Source: a bacterium | GTDB lineage: Bacteria; CSSED10-310; JAJRTK01 | NCBI GenBank assembly: GCA_024278345.1 | Contig: JAJRTK010000512.1 | Span: forward strand, 1 to 50,096 | DNA length: 50,096 bases | Direction: 5' to 3' | Shown here: positions 8,674 to 16,806 of the stretch, in pieces | Layout of the letters: every line of letters begins with the position of its first letter | How positions within the stretch are numbered: the stretch's first letter is position 1 | Position numbers and translations under genes: made by a program | The notes under the pieces: model-generated | Told to the model about the DNA's origin: nothing | What the model saw: only the letters and a program-made list of their open reading frames with translations | The model's database searches: none

Positions 8674-10302
8674 TCAATGGGTCGGCCACTGGCTAGGCCA
8701 CCAGTAGAAGTCCCAGTTCGGCCCGCGGTGGACGGTGGCGAAGTAGGTCAGCACCACGAACGCGACAATGAAACAGGTGAAAAGGGCGATGGCACTCATC
8801 CGAGTCGAGCGGGTCTTCCCGATGATCCCCAACGACCAAACGATGAAAGCGGTAACGAGCACGGTTCCTGGATTTACAAACGTGATAATGATCTGCGGGA
8901 TTTCCAGAAACCAATTTCTAAGCCATCCAAAATTGACGGTAAAGGTGAGAAGCGCCACGGTGAATAAGAAGGAAAACAGGGCAGTTTGCCAAGCGACTCG
9001 GATGCCTTCTTGCCCGCAAATCCAGCGACCAGGTATTTCGCGCTCCCGATCAAGATAGGGAATCAGCGCCAACCCCAAGATGACTACCGCGGGGATCCCC
9101 ACGCCTCCCATGAAGGCCGAATAACTGACCATTTCCTGGAGTCCCAGGAAATACCACGGCGCCTTGGCGGGGTTCTCAGGGATTCCGGGGTTTGCAAGCT
9201 CCTTTAGCGGTGCGTCGAAGAAGTAGCCCAAAAAGAGCATGACTGCCGTTGTCAACATTGCCAAGGCCGCAATGGCATAGAGGGCATTGGGGTAGGCCGG
9301 AATCGTATTTCGCAGCTCCTTGCCCACGGCAGGTGTCCGCCCCTTCATAAGGGCCATGAGCCCCCAAGTCCGAGTCGATGGATCTCCCTGCTTGGGTGTC
9401 ATGGCTGTCATCGACGGGGCCTCGACATCTTTCCCCGTTGGCCGTGGGGGCACGGTCTCTGCCGGCTTGGCCAGCCCCCCGTCCTTGCGAATGCGCCATA
9501 TATGCACCGCGGCAAATAGGGTCAGAACCAGTGGCAAAACCACCACGTGGAGCACGTAGAAGCGCACCAGTGCTTCCTGCCCCACGTAGTGGGCTCCCAA
9601 CAAGAGTTCCTTCTGCATTCCCCCAATATCTAGGCTGGCTGTAATCCCCAGGGCATCCGTCAGCTCCCGTGGGGATTGAGCGATGTTGGCTCCAATGGTG
9701 CAAGCCCAAAAAGCCAGCTGATCCCAGGGCAGTAGATAACCCGTGAAACTCAGTCCGAGGGTCAAAACGAACAGAGCCATACCAATGACCCAGTTGAACT
9801 CCCGAGGTTTTTTGTAAGCTGCCGTATAAAAAACCCGCGCCATGTGGAGAAACACACATAGGACCATCCCGTGGGCCGCCCAGCGGTGGATGTTTCGGAT
9901 GAAGCGCCCGGACGGAACAACGTAGATGATATCCTTCATGGAGTCGTACGCCAGATCGACGGCCGGTTTGTAGTAAACCATCAAAAGGATGCCCGTGAAG
10001 GTCAGAATGCCAAACAGGACCAGGAGAATGATGCCAAGCCCCATCGTCGCCGAAAACTTTAGCGATCTCAGGTGGACGCGGACCGACATGACATGAAGAA
10101 AAAAATTGCTAAAGACCGTTTGGGAACGAGCCCGATCCGATGTCGGCACACCATGACGCACGACGGAATCGCGAGCGGTATCCGGTAGTGCCTTGAGGTT
10201 TGCCAGGAATGCAGGCAAACCTCCTCGTTCCTCCAGGGCCGGGGAGACCTCAACCGGTGGCTGCCTCCCGTTGATCGATTTTTCGACGGGTGTCGTCGTC
10301 AT
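8674..10302 (-). CDS. Fused b6/subunit-IV-type cytochrome b of a Rieske-cytochrome b complex
   Basis: Integral membrane cytochrome b of 542 residues that oxidises quinol and reduces quinone in a bc-type complex. Seen: haem ligand pairs His139/His153 and His252/His267. The 15-residue spacing of the second pair is the b6 rather than the mitochondrial pattern, and FYVLH...[12 protein letters not shown] is b6-like. A hydrophilic linker (about 277-335) joins it to a subunit IV-like half. The Qo-site PEWY motif reads APWY (381-384). A polar N-terminal extension of about 80 residues precedes the first helix. The ATG at 10302 is preferred over an upstream in-frame start because AGGAG lies about 8 nt before it and the longer form runs into the Rieske gene. 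It lies between Rieske and decahaem cytochrome genes, so the three probably form one complex. Confidence 0.88.
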   Translation of the reverse strand: MTTTPVEKSINGRQPPVEVSPALEERGGLPAFLANLKALPDTARDSVVRHGVPTSDRARSQTVFSNFFLHVMSVRVHLRSLKFSATMGLGIILLVLFGILTFTGILLMVYYKPAVDLAYDSMKDIIYVVPSGRFIRNIHRWAAHGMVLCVFLHMARVFYTAAYKKPREFNWVIGMALFVLTLGLSFTGYLLPWDQLAFWACTIGANIAQSPRELTDALGITASLDIGGMQKELLLGAHYVGQEALVRFYVLHVVVLPLVLTLFAAVHIWRIRKDGGLAKPAETVPPRPTGKDVEAPSMTAMTPKQGDPSTRTWGLMALMKGRTPAVGKELRNTIPAYPNALYAIAALAMLTTAVMLFLGYFFDAPLKELANPGIPENPAKAPWYFLGLQEMVSYSAFMGGVGIPAVVILGLALIPYLDREREIPGRWICGQEGIRVAWQTALFSFLFTVALLTFTVNFGWLRNWFLEIPQIIITFVNPGTVLVTAFIVWSLGIIGKTRSTRMSAIALFTCFIVAFVVLTYFATVHRGPNWDFYWWPSQWPTH

Positions 10303-10321
10303 GATGAGTCTCCTGAAGCCT

Positions 10322-10822
10322 TCAAACCGGAAGCCGCGTGCCGAGAGGAACGTTGATCGCGGTGTCCACAAGGAGCTGCCCGTCCGGAGACAGCCCCATC
10401 GCTATCCAATGGAGTGGCGTTGGCGCAGGTCCCTGGAGCACCTTGCCATCAGGCGCGAAAATCGAACCGTGACAGGGGCACCGAAAAATCCCGTCGGCGC
10501 TGCGGCCAGCAATACATCCCAGGTGTGTACAGATGGATGAAATGCTGTAAAGACCCTTGGCGTCATGAAAAACCCACAACCTAAGTTCCGGGAGATGGGT
10601 CACGGAACCCTTGGGATAGCGCTCGGGATGACCGATCTTTACGCGGGAATTCGATTCGGGAAAAACGGATGGCATCGGCAGCCGGAGGGAGCCAATGAGG
10701 GCGGCTCCGAAAGCTGCTACGGCGGACCAGATCGCCGCTAGTCCCAAGAAGTCTCGACGGGACGCGGGTTCCTGGAACCGGGGACTTTCTTCCAGTGCAG
10801 AGTTCCGAGACAGTTTGCTCAC
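10322..10822 (-). CDS. Rieske 2Fe-2S protein
   Basis: High-potential 2Fe-2S subunit of the bc complex, which takes the first electron from quinol. Seen: twin-arginine motif SRRDFLG (21-27) followed by one membrane helix (about 28-46), then the cluster ligands CTHLGC (98-103) and CPCHGS (115-120), the canonical pair of Rieske boxes. The length, 166 residues, is usual for bacterial Rieske proteins. The start is a GTG at 10822 whose GTGA overlaps the stop of the upstream FAD protein by 4 nt, with GGAGG 7 nt before it. A longer frame starting inside the upstream gene was not accepted. The cytochrome b gene follows after 19 nt. Confidence 0.9.
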   Translation of the reverse strand: MSKLSRNSALEESPRFQEPASRRDFLGLAAIWSAVAAFGAALIGSLRLPMPSVFPESNSRVKIGHPERYPKGSVTHLPELRLWVFHDAKGLYSISSICTHLGCIAGRSADGIFRCPCHGSIFAPDGKVLQGPAPTPLHWIAMGLSPDGQLLVDTAINVPLGTRLPV

Positions 10823-12732
10823 GATCCGACCTCCCGCCAGGGACTTTCGTAATGGACTCTCTCCATAGTGATTGCATTGACAGGGCACCGTTCCGCGCAA
10901 AGCGCACAGCGGATGCATCGAGACTCGTCTTTGATGATGGCCGAGCCTTGGGGCAACTCTTCGGGCGCATAGCGAGCCTCGAGAAGTTCCTGTATCTGCT
11001 CCGTCGCCTCCAGTGCCTCCACGGGAACAAGCCTAAGGCAAAGCTCGGGGCAAACATCGGCGCACCCGCCACACAGGATGCAGACGTCGGAGTCAAAGAC
11101 GGTATTGACGCCGCAATCGAAACAGCGACCGGCTTCCCGCATGGCGTCGGCTGGCTCATAGCCAAGCTCTACTACCGCCGTGTGCGAGGCCTTTCTCTTA
11201 TCCGGATCGAGTGCTGGCACTGGCACGCGGCCTTGCTTTTCGTAGTCAGCTTCCCGTTCGTACCCCAATATCGGTACATGGATCATCACCTGCTCAGGTT
11301 TGATTTCTAGACCCGTCAAATAACGATGCACCGATCTGGCAGCCCGTTTGCCCGTGGCGACCGCGTGGATGAGAAGACCCGGTCCCGTGGCGATGTCGCC
11401 AGCCAAGAAAACGTCCTCGGCACTGGTGGTCAACCGCACGGGGTCCACATCGATCAAGCCTCGCTCCGTAAACCGGATATCTCCGCCGGCCGGGATGAAG
11501 CTCAAGTCAGGTTGTTGCCCAATTGCCCAAAGGACGGTGTCAGCCTCGATGGTCGTCAACCCATCTCCAAAAATAGGGGAGAACCGACCGTTTTCATCGA
11601 AGACCCGGAGTACTTCTTGGAAGAGAACGCTTTGGACCTTTCCCGCCTCGTCCAGCAAAATCTCCTTTGGACCCATGCGGTGGTGTCTGACAATGCCCTC
11701 TTCATCACCCTCGATGATTTCCACGTCATCCGCCGGCATTTCTTCAAGGCTTTCCAAGGAGACCATGTTGACTTCCCGAACACTGGGATGGCGCAAAGCG
11801 CTCCTAGCTACGTCAATGTCCACCTGGCGCACGACGGAACGGGCTACGTCATAGGCAACATTTCCACCGCCAATGACCACGATGCGCTGACCAAGCTCCG
11901 CCGGCTCGCTGAGGGCAACACTCCTCAAGAACTCAACTCCACCCAGAACCCCTTCTCCCTTCGACCCCGGAATTGACAATCGGCGGGAGTACTTCGCACC
12001 AACGGCAATGATCGTCGCGGCGAATTCGTTCCGAAGCTGTGCCAAGGAAAGGTCACCCCCAACCTGCACATTGCATTCGAAATGAACGCCTAGGGCTTCG
12101 ATCAACTCGACTTCCGCCGTCACAAGATCTCGAGGCAGGCGGTAAGAAGGAATCCCCAAGACGAGCATCCCCGCCGGAATGGGTTCCATCTCGAAAACCG
12201 TGGGGCGAAATCCCATGAGCGCAAGATCGTGGGCTGCGGCCAACCCCGCCGGCCCAGCTCCCACGATGGCAACTTTGTGGCCATCCAGCTTGGGAGGGTC
12301 GATCCGTCGAAGGAGCCTTCGAAGGCTTGTCAACTCTTCTTTGCCGCGAACTTGGCGCTGGCGTCCGAAATGTAAGACCCGCTGGAGGATGTCCAACGGC
12401 CTTTGGCTCCGGGTTTCGGGGCCGTATAGGTTTGTCACAAACCTCTTCAGTGCTCGAATCGAAACCGCTTGGTCCACGCTTCCTCGGCGGCAGGCAGCTT
12501 CGCAAGGTGCGCCGCAAACTCGTCCACAAATACTGGCGAGCGGATTGGGGCCTCGCGCGATGAGGTAAGCTGCCTCGAAGTTGCCCTGGGCGATCGCCCG
12601 TACATAGCCCCGGGCATCAGTATTGACGGGACAGGCATCGTGGCATTTGATTTGCTTGGTCCAGTAGGCTGCATCCGGAACCTCAACGCGAAGCCTCTCA
12701 CCAGCCGGCTCCGCCACCCCATTCTTGCACAT
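10819..12732 (-). CDS. GltD-like FAD/NAD(P) oxidoreductase with extra C-terminal ferredoxin domain
   Basis: Soluble flavoprotein of 637 residues from the family of glutamate synthase small subunits and NfnB-type proteins. Seen: an N-terminal Fe-S section (CHDACP at 30-35, ICGRVCGAPCEAAC at 68-81), FAD fold GAGPAG (158-163), a second nucleotide fold VVIGGGNVAYD (about 293), FAD-binding GDIATG, then two 4Fe-4S motifs, CILCGGCADVC (551-561) and CIRCALCAERCP (606-617). No GltB large subunit is nearby, so glutamate synthase is unlikely. As first gene of the operon and coupled to the Rieske gene, it may link NAD(P)H or ferredoxin to the quinone/bc complex. The ATG at 12732 has GGAG about 9 nt upstream; the longer in-frame ATG at 12828 lies close to the predicted transcription start and adds non-conserved residues. 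Confidence 0.82.
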   Translation of the reverse strand: MCKNGVAEPAGERLRVEVPDAAYWTKQIKCHDACPVNTDARGYVRAIAQGNFEAAYLIARGPNPLASICGRVCGAPCEAACRRGSVDQAVSIRALKRFVTNLYGPETRSQRPLDILQRVLHFGRQRQVRGKEELTSLRRLLRRIDPPKLDGHKVAIVGAGPAGLAAAHDLALMGFRPTVFEMEPIPAGMLVLGIPSYRLPRDLVTAEVELIEALGVHFECNVQVGGDLSLAQLRNEFAATIIAVGAKYSRRLSIPGSKGEGVLGGVEFLRSVALSEPAELGQRIVVIGGGNVAYDVARSVVRQVDIDVARSALRHPSVREVNMVSLESLEEMPADDVEIIEGDEEGIVRHHRMGPKEILLDEAGKVQSVLFQEVLRVFDENGRFSPIFGDGLTTIEADTVLWAIGQQPDLSFIPAGGDIRFTERGLIDVDPVRLTTSAEDVFLAGDIATGPGLLIHAVATGKRAARSVHRYLTGLEIKPEQVMIHVPILGYEREADYEKQGRVPVPALDPDKRKASHTAVVELGYEPADAMREAGRCFDCGVNTVFDSDVCILCGGCADVCPELCLRLVPVEALEATEQIQELLEARYAPEELPQGSAIIKDESRCIRCALCAERCPVNAITMERVHYESPWREVGS

Positions 12733-12849
12733 GCTAGCCCGCTCCGGATTCTTTGCTGCACCCCCCCAGGTTCCCGCGCCGATGGGGAACACCGGTTCAA
12801 GGAGCCAACAAACGGAAAAAACGACCATGAATTCTCATTGGCAATAGAT

Positions 12850-12878
12850 TCCATAAAACAATCCAAAACATCTGTCAA
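12850..12878 (-). promoter_or_regulatory. Candidate sigma70-type promoter of the bc/molybdoenzyme operon
   Basis: Read on the minus strand, a perfect TTGACA (complement of 12873-12878) is separated by exactly 17 bp from TATGGA (complement of 12850-12855), in an AT-rich stretch unlike its surroundings. It points at the first operon gene, giving a leader of roughly 110 nt. The -10 box is weak. Confidence 0.45.
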
Positions 12879-12922
12879 GCCCTGCAACTCACTGGCAGAT
12901 ATAAAAAAACTATTTCGCAAAG

Positions 12923-12940
12923 AAAATGCATGATCATTTT
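12923..12940. promoter_or_regulatory. Palindrome in the divergent regulator/operon promoter region, candidate Rrf2 operator
   Basis: AAAATG (12923-12928), a 6-nt spacer and CATTTT (12935-12940) form a perfect inverted repeat between the divergent Rrf2-type gene and the respiratory operon. Rrf2-family regulators such as NsrR bind AT-rich imperfect palindromes of similar size. Assigning this site to the neighbouring regulator is inference. Confidence 0.4.
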
Positions 12941-12987
12941 GCACGAGAAACTCGAACCCTGCACAGGCCACGCCCGAGATCCAGCCC

Positions 12988-13016
12988 TTGCACTTTGAGC
13001 ACCAATCACCTATTGA
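12988..13016 (+). promoter_or_regulatory. Weak candidate promoter of the Rrf2-type gene
   Basis: TTGCAC at 12988-12993 and TATTGA at 13011-13016 are 17 bp apart and immediately precede the regulator ATG at 13026. If used, the transcript would be almost leaderless, which fits the lack of a clear ribosome-binding site. Both boxes are imperfect. Confidence 0.25.
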
Positions 13017-13025
13017 GTATGCGAT

Positions 13026-13472
13026 ATGGGTGTCTTACTTTCTAAAACAGCACAATACGCAATTCGAGCACTGGTCGATCTGGCGCTGCAGTCTAGCGAG
13101 CGAGCCACGCCAATCCGGACTATCGCCGAACGTACGAATATTCCTTACCCGTTCCTGGCCAAACTGGTGGTCCAGCTTGTCCAGTCTCGTCTGGTGTCGT
13201 CGCACAAAGGGCCCGGAGGGGGTATCCGCCTGATGCGGCCCGCCAGCAAGATCAGCGTCATTGAGATCATCACGGCGATGGAGGGGGTCAACGCATTTGA
13301 AGCTTGCTTCCTGGGGCTCAAGCACTGTGGCGAGGAAGATCCATGCCCCATGCACGACTATTGGGCCGGCTTCAAGAGCCAGCTCCAGTCGAAATTGGTG
13401 GAGACTTCGCTTGCGGATTTGGCTGAGCTGGAACGAAAGCAGCAAGCGATCAATGCTGGCTCGGCAGACTGA
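13026..13472 (+). CDS. Rrf2-family transcription regulator, IscR-like cluster ligands
   Basis: Dimeric winged-helix DNA-binding regulator of 148 residues. The N-terminus LLSKTAQYAIRAL and the recognition region around 25-60 (IAERTNIPYPFLAKLV), followed by KGPGGG, are classical Rrf2. Cys94, Cys101 and Cys107 with His110 (CxxxxxxCxxxxxCxxH) closely resemble the three-Cys plus His ligand set of IscR, so it probably holds an Fe-S cluster and senses redox, oxygen, NO or iron-sulfur status. It is transcribed away from the respiratory operon, and the shared region contains a palindrome, so control of that operon plus autoregulation is likely. NsrR is the alternative label. No isc or suf genes are nearby. 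Confidence 0.85.
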   Translation: MGVLLSKTAQYAIRALVDLALQSSERATPIRTIAERTNIPYPFLAKLVVQLVQSRLVSSHKGPGGGIRLMRPASKISVIEIITAMEGVNAFEACFLGLKHCGEEDPCPMHDYWAGFKSQLQSKLVETSLADLAELERKQQAINAGSAD

Positions 13473-13583
13473 AGCTCTCGGGCAGCGCCTCGGATTTCTC
13501 CCCGGGGTTTTCCGCGGTGCCTTGTTCATCCGATCCTCCTGCTCTCTTTTAGGGTGTGCTTTTCGGGTAAAGCCTCCGTTCTC

Positions 13584-13632
13584 TTTACGTTCCGCTCCCG
13601 GCGGCGGCAATCCGTCCGCCGCCAGTCGCCAT
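13584..13632 (-). repeat. Dispersed structured element, copy 1
   Basis: One of five related elements in the window. Read on minus it has GGCGACTGGC, a strong hairpin (8-bp stem of GGCGGCGG with CCGCCGCC, 8-nt loop) and the conserved box CCGGGAGCGGAACG. It lies within the approximately 320-nt gap between the regulator and the hydantoinase gene, in which no credible gene or other signal was seen. Confidence 0.6.
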
Positions 13633-13792
13633 TGGTGCCGCTCTTGTCATCCACTGCCCTAAAGTCAGAGTTCCACCGGTTCTTCCTTTTCCCTGGCGTT
13701 TTCGTTGGCAGGGCCTTTTCAAGGTATCGTCGGGATGGCATTCACTGGCGGATCGCAGTCTTGTTTGCCACAATCCGTGGTAGGGTTCCGGA

Positions 13793-15421
13793 ATGGAAGT
13801 CGCCATCGCATCGAAACCCGAAGAGAGTGACCCCATCGAGCTTGAGCTGATCCGCTCGACACTCTTTTCCATCACGGAGGAGATGGGCGCGGCGCTAGAG
13901 AGATCGGCCTTTTCCCCGAACATCAAGGAGCGGCGCGACGACTCCTCCGCCATCTTTGATTCGCGGGGCCAAATGGTTGCCATGGGGGATGACCTCCCGG
14001 TCCATCTTGGCGCGATTCAGGCATCTGTTCAGGCGTTCGTTGACGCTCTCCCTCTTGAGCCGGGAGATGTGGGACTTTTGAACGACCCGTTTTCCGGAGG
14101 TTCCCATCTTCCTGACTTGACAATGGTTCAAGGCGTGTGGAAGGGGGAGCGCCTTCTTTTTTATGTTGCGAACCGCGCACATCACAGCGATATAGGAGGG
14201 ATGTCACCCGGTTCCATGGGGCCTTCGACGGAAATTTACCAAGAGGGGTTGGTGATCCCGCCGATTCGCCTGGTTCGCCGTGGCGAACTCGACAAAGAGC
14301 TTCTTCGTTTGGTGCTGGCCAATGTGCGTACCCCGAAAATGCGGCGAGGTGATCTCACAGCGCAGCTTGCGGCGTGTCATCTTGGGGAAAGACGGCTTTT
14401 GGAGGCCTACGCTGTTTATGGTGAGCGGTTGTTGGCTTTGAGCGGAGCACTGCTCCTCTCCACCGAGCGCCGCGTCCGGGATCTTGTGGCGAGTTTACCC
14501 GATGGTCACTATTCCTTTGAGGATCGCCTCGATCCCCTGGAGGATGGCCAAGAAGCCCGTTTGTCCCTGGAACTTCGGATCGATGGGGATCGCGCTGTGA
14601 CCGATTTTTCCGGGAGTTCGCCTCAAGTTACCTCTGGCGCGGTCAATTGCCCGCTGGCGGTGACGGCTTCGGCGGTCTATTATTGCTTTCGCTGCCTGAT
14701 GGATGATCCGGTCCCCTTCAATGGCGGTTTTGGCCGGGCCATTGAGATCGTGGCTCCCAAGGGATCTATCTTGAACGCCAAACGCCCGGCGGCCGTGGCC
14801 GCGGGGAATGTGGAGACTTCCCAGCGGGTCGTCGATGTCGTCTTCGGAGCCCTGGCGCAGGTTGTTCCGGATCGCGTCCCGGCGGCGACCCAGGGAACGA
14901 TGAATAACCTCTCTTTCGGTGGCCTTCGCCCGGATAAGACTCCCTTCGCCTACTACGAGACCATGGGCGGCGGCACCGGAGCCTGGGCCGGTGGAGACGG
15001 TGAAAGCGGAATCCAGAGCCACATGACCAATACCTTGAACACGCCCATCGAAGCGCTGGAAAATGAATTGCCGGTTCGCATTCGGGCCTATTCTCTTCGC
15101 GAGGGAAGTGGCGGCGCTGGACAAAAGAGGGGCGGAGAGGGTTTGATTCGGGAGTTGGAAATGCTCCAGCCGGTGGTGCTGTCGATTCTTTCGGAGCGCC
15201 GGCGGACCGGTCCCTACGGACTGGCCGGCGGGAAGGCCGGGAAACCGGGTCGCAACTTGCTGATCCGCGGCGGGGCCGAAGTCCTGGAGCTGGGGCCTCG
15301 CGTGGGACTCCGGCTGGAACAGGGGGATATCATTCGGATGGAAACTCCGGGCGGGGGAGGTTTTGGGGCTTGCCCGGCACCTGGGGTCACCGATGGCGAT
15401 GGCGGCGAAAATGGCGAGTAG
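13793..15421 (+). CDS. Hydantoinase B / 5-oxoprolinase family subunit (orphan HyuB)
   Basis: Homologue of the HyuB subunit of ATP-dependent hydantoinases, acetophenone/acetone carboxylases and 5-oxoprolinases. Seen: the family N-terminus (PIELELIRSTLFSI, then EEMGAALERSAFSPNIKERRD), LNDPFSGGSHLPDL near residue 100, NRAHHSDIGG, and the C-terminal GGGGFG end. Length, 542 residues, is usual for HyuB. These enzymes normally need HyuA, which binds ATP; no hyuA lies in this window. The stop codon falls inside dispersed element copy 2, so the last residues are encoded by repeat sequence. A transporter gene follows in the same direction after 62 nt and might bring in the substrate. Substrate unknown. 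Confidence 0.85.
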   Translation: MEVAIASKPEESDPIELELIRSTLFSITEEMGAALERSAFSPNIKERRDDSSAIFDSRGQMVAMGDDLPVHLGAIQASVQAFVDALPLEPGDVGLLNDPFSGGSHLPDLTMVQGVWKGERLLFYVANRAHHSDIGGMSPGSMGPSTEIYQEGLVIPPIRLVRRGELDKELLRLVLANVRTPKMRRGDLTAQLAACHLGERRLLEAYAVYGERLLALSGALLLSTERRVRDLVASLPDGHYSFEDRLDPLEDGQEARLSLELRIDGDRAVTDFSGSSPQVTSGAVNCPLAVTASAVYYCFRCLMDDPVPFNGGFGRAIEIVAPKGSILNAKRPAAVAAGNVETSQRVVDVVFGALAQVVPDRVPAATQGTMNNLSFGGLRPDKTPFAYYETMGGGTGAWAGGDGESGIQSHMTNTLNTPIEALENELPVRIRAYSLREGSGGAGQKRGGEGLIRELEMLQPVVLSILSERRRTGPYGLAGGKAGKPGRNLLIRGGAEVLELGPRVGLRLEQGDIIRMETPGGGGFGACPAPGVTDGDGGENGE

Positions 15422-15460
15422 CGGGCGCCGGATGGCGCCCGATGGGAGCGGAACGTAGCA
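15401..15460 (+). repeat. Dispersed structured element, copy 2
   Basis: Contains GGCGGCGAAA, GGCGAGTAGCG, a hairpin pairing GGGCGCC with GGCGCCC across GGAT, and CGATGGGAGCGGAA. It overlaps the 3' end of the hydantoinase gene and supplies its TAG stop. The same GGCGAGTAGCG and GGGAGCGGAA boxes are seen near 24.1 kb. Confidence 0.7.
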
Positions 15461-15483
15461 CAGAACGGGGAAGAGGGTGGCCG

Positions 15484-16806
15484 ATGGTTTACGAGGCGAT
15501 TTTGATTGCTCTTGGGGGAATCGTGACTCTGACCGGCGCGTTGGTCCGGCGCTTTGGTGGTGAACGGGGACAGCAGCTATCCGGGACGGCGCAGCTTTTC
15601 GTTGCCATGACCTTGGGTTTCGCGTTGGCCTGGATTTCACCGGAAACGGCGGCGGGCTTCGGTTGGATTGGGCATCTTTTTCTGAAGATGCTGAAGATGA
15701 TCGTGGTGCCACTGGTGGTCGGCTCGGTGATCGTCGGCATCACGAGCCTTGGCGACATCCGCAATCTTGGCAGGACCGGCTTTGCCACCCTTGGCTACTA
15801 TGCGGCGACCACGTGTGCGGCGGTTCTTCTGGGTCTCATCGTTGTCAACATTTTCCAACCCGGCGTGGGGATTTCCACGTCGAATGCCGTCATGCTGGAG
15901 AACGTGGCGGCGAAGAGCAAATCTCTCAGTGAAGCCTTCATCGACATCGCCCTGGGCTTTTTCTCCGAAAACGCTTTCTACGCGGCAGCGGCGGAGAAAC
16001 CCCAAATGTTGCCGCTCATCATCTTCACGCTTGTTTTTGGCGGCGCACTGACCACCATCGGCCCGAAGGCCAAGGTGGTCATCGACTTTTTCGACGCCTT
16101 CAACGAGGTGATCCTGAAGATGGTCCACTGGATCCTGAAGCTGGTTCCCTACGGAGTCTTTGGCCTCATCGCCGGACGCCTTGGGCAGGCGGGCCCAGAG
16201 TTTTGGCAACTGCTTTCCGGTATTGCCCTCTACGCGGTGACAGTGGTGGTGGGGCTCCTGATTCACGGGGTGATCGTTCTTCCGATCCTGCTCAAGGTTT
16301 TCGCGAAACGGAGCCCCTGGGCCTACACCCAGGGGATGGCGGAATCCCTGATGACGGCGTTTTCCACGGCTTCCAGCTCGGCGACCTACCCCATCACGCT
16401 GGAGTGCGTGAGCCAACGGAACCGAGTCTCGAAGAAATCAGCGATGTTTGTCCTTCCCATCGGCGCCACCATCAACATGGACGGCACGGCCCTCTACGAG
16501 TCGGTGGCTGCCATGTTCATTGCTCAAGCTTACGGTATTCACTTGGGTCCCGTGGAGCAACTGGTGATCTTCATCACTGCTTCCCTGGCGGCCATAGGAG
16601 CGGCGGGCATCCCCGAGGCGGGGCTCTTCACCATGGTCATCGTCTTGAATGCCGTTGGCCTTCCCCCCGAAGGGGTCTCGCTCATCGTGGCCATCGACTG
16701 GTTCCTGGACCGGTGCCGCACAACGGTCAACGTTTGGGGCGACGCCGTTGGCGCCGCAATCATCGACAACATGGGAGAATCCCAAAGTGCTCCTCTCAGA
16801 CCGTGA
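15484..16806 (+). CDS. Dicarboxylate/amino acid:cation symporter (DAACS, GltP/DctA type)
   Basis: Sodium- or proton-coupled uptake carrier for C4-dicarboxylates or glutamate/aspartate in the inner membrane, 440 residues. Seen: multiple hydrophobic helices; the serine-rich re-entrant loop TASSSATYPITLEC; the cation-site stretch PIGATINMDGTALYE; and IPEAGLFTMVIVL followed by DRCRTTVNVWGDAVGA, the substrate-binding helix with conserved Asp, Arg and Asn. All are hallmarks of the family. The start at 15484 is preferred over upstream in-frame codons because the upstream residues come from repeat DNA and are not hydrophobic. The 3' end overlaps the dCTP deaminase gene by 20 nt. Exact substrate cannot be read from sequence. 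Confidence 0.88.
   Translation: MVYEAILIALGGIVTLTGALVRRFGGERGQQLSGTAQLFVAMTLGFALAWISPETAAGFGWIGHLFLKMLKMIVVPLVVGSVIVGITSLGDIRNLGRTGFATLGYYAATTCAAVLLGLIVVNIFQPGVGISTSNAVMLENVAAKSKSLSEAFIDIALGFFSENAFYAAAAEKPQMLPLIIFTLVFGGALTTIGPKAKVVIDFFDAFNEVILKMVHWILKLVPYGVFGLIAGRLGQAGPEFWQLLSGIALYAVTVVVGLLIHGVIVLPILLKVFAKRSPWAYTQGMAESLMTAFSTASSSATYPITLECVSQRNRVSKKSAMFVLPIGATINMDGTALYESVAAMFIAQAYGIHLGPVEQLVIFITASLAAIGAAGIPEAGLFTMVIVLNAVGLPPEGVSLIVAIDWFLDRCRTTVNVWGDAVGAAIIDNMGESQSAPLRP

Noticed and set aside
12469-12933. Possible small gene on plus between the flavoprotein and the regulator
   Set aside because: It lies mostly antisense to the Fe-S section of the flavoprotein and has no coding signature; the AT-rich end is better explained as promoter DNA.
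13600-13623. Hairpin after the Rrf2 gene as an intrinsic terminator
   Set aside because: The stem is strong but no T-run follows on either strand, and it is shared structure of dispersed element copy 1.
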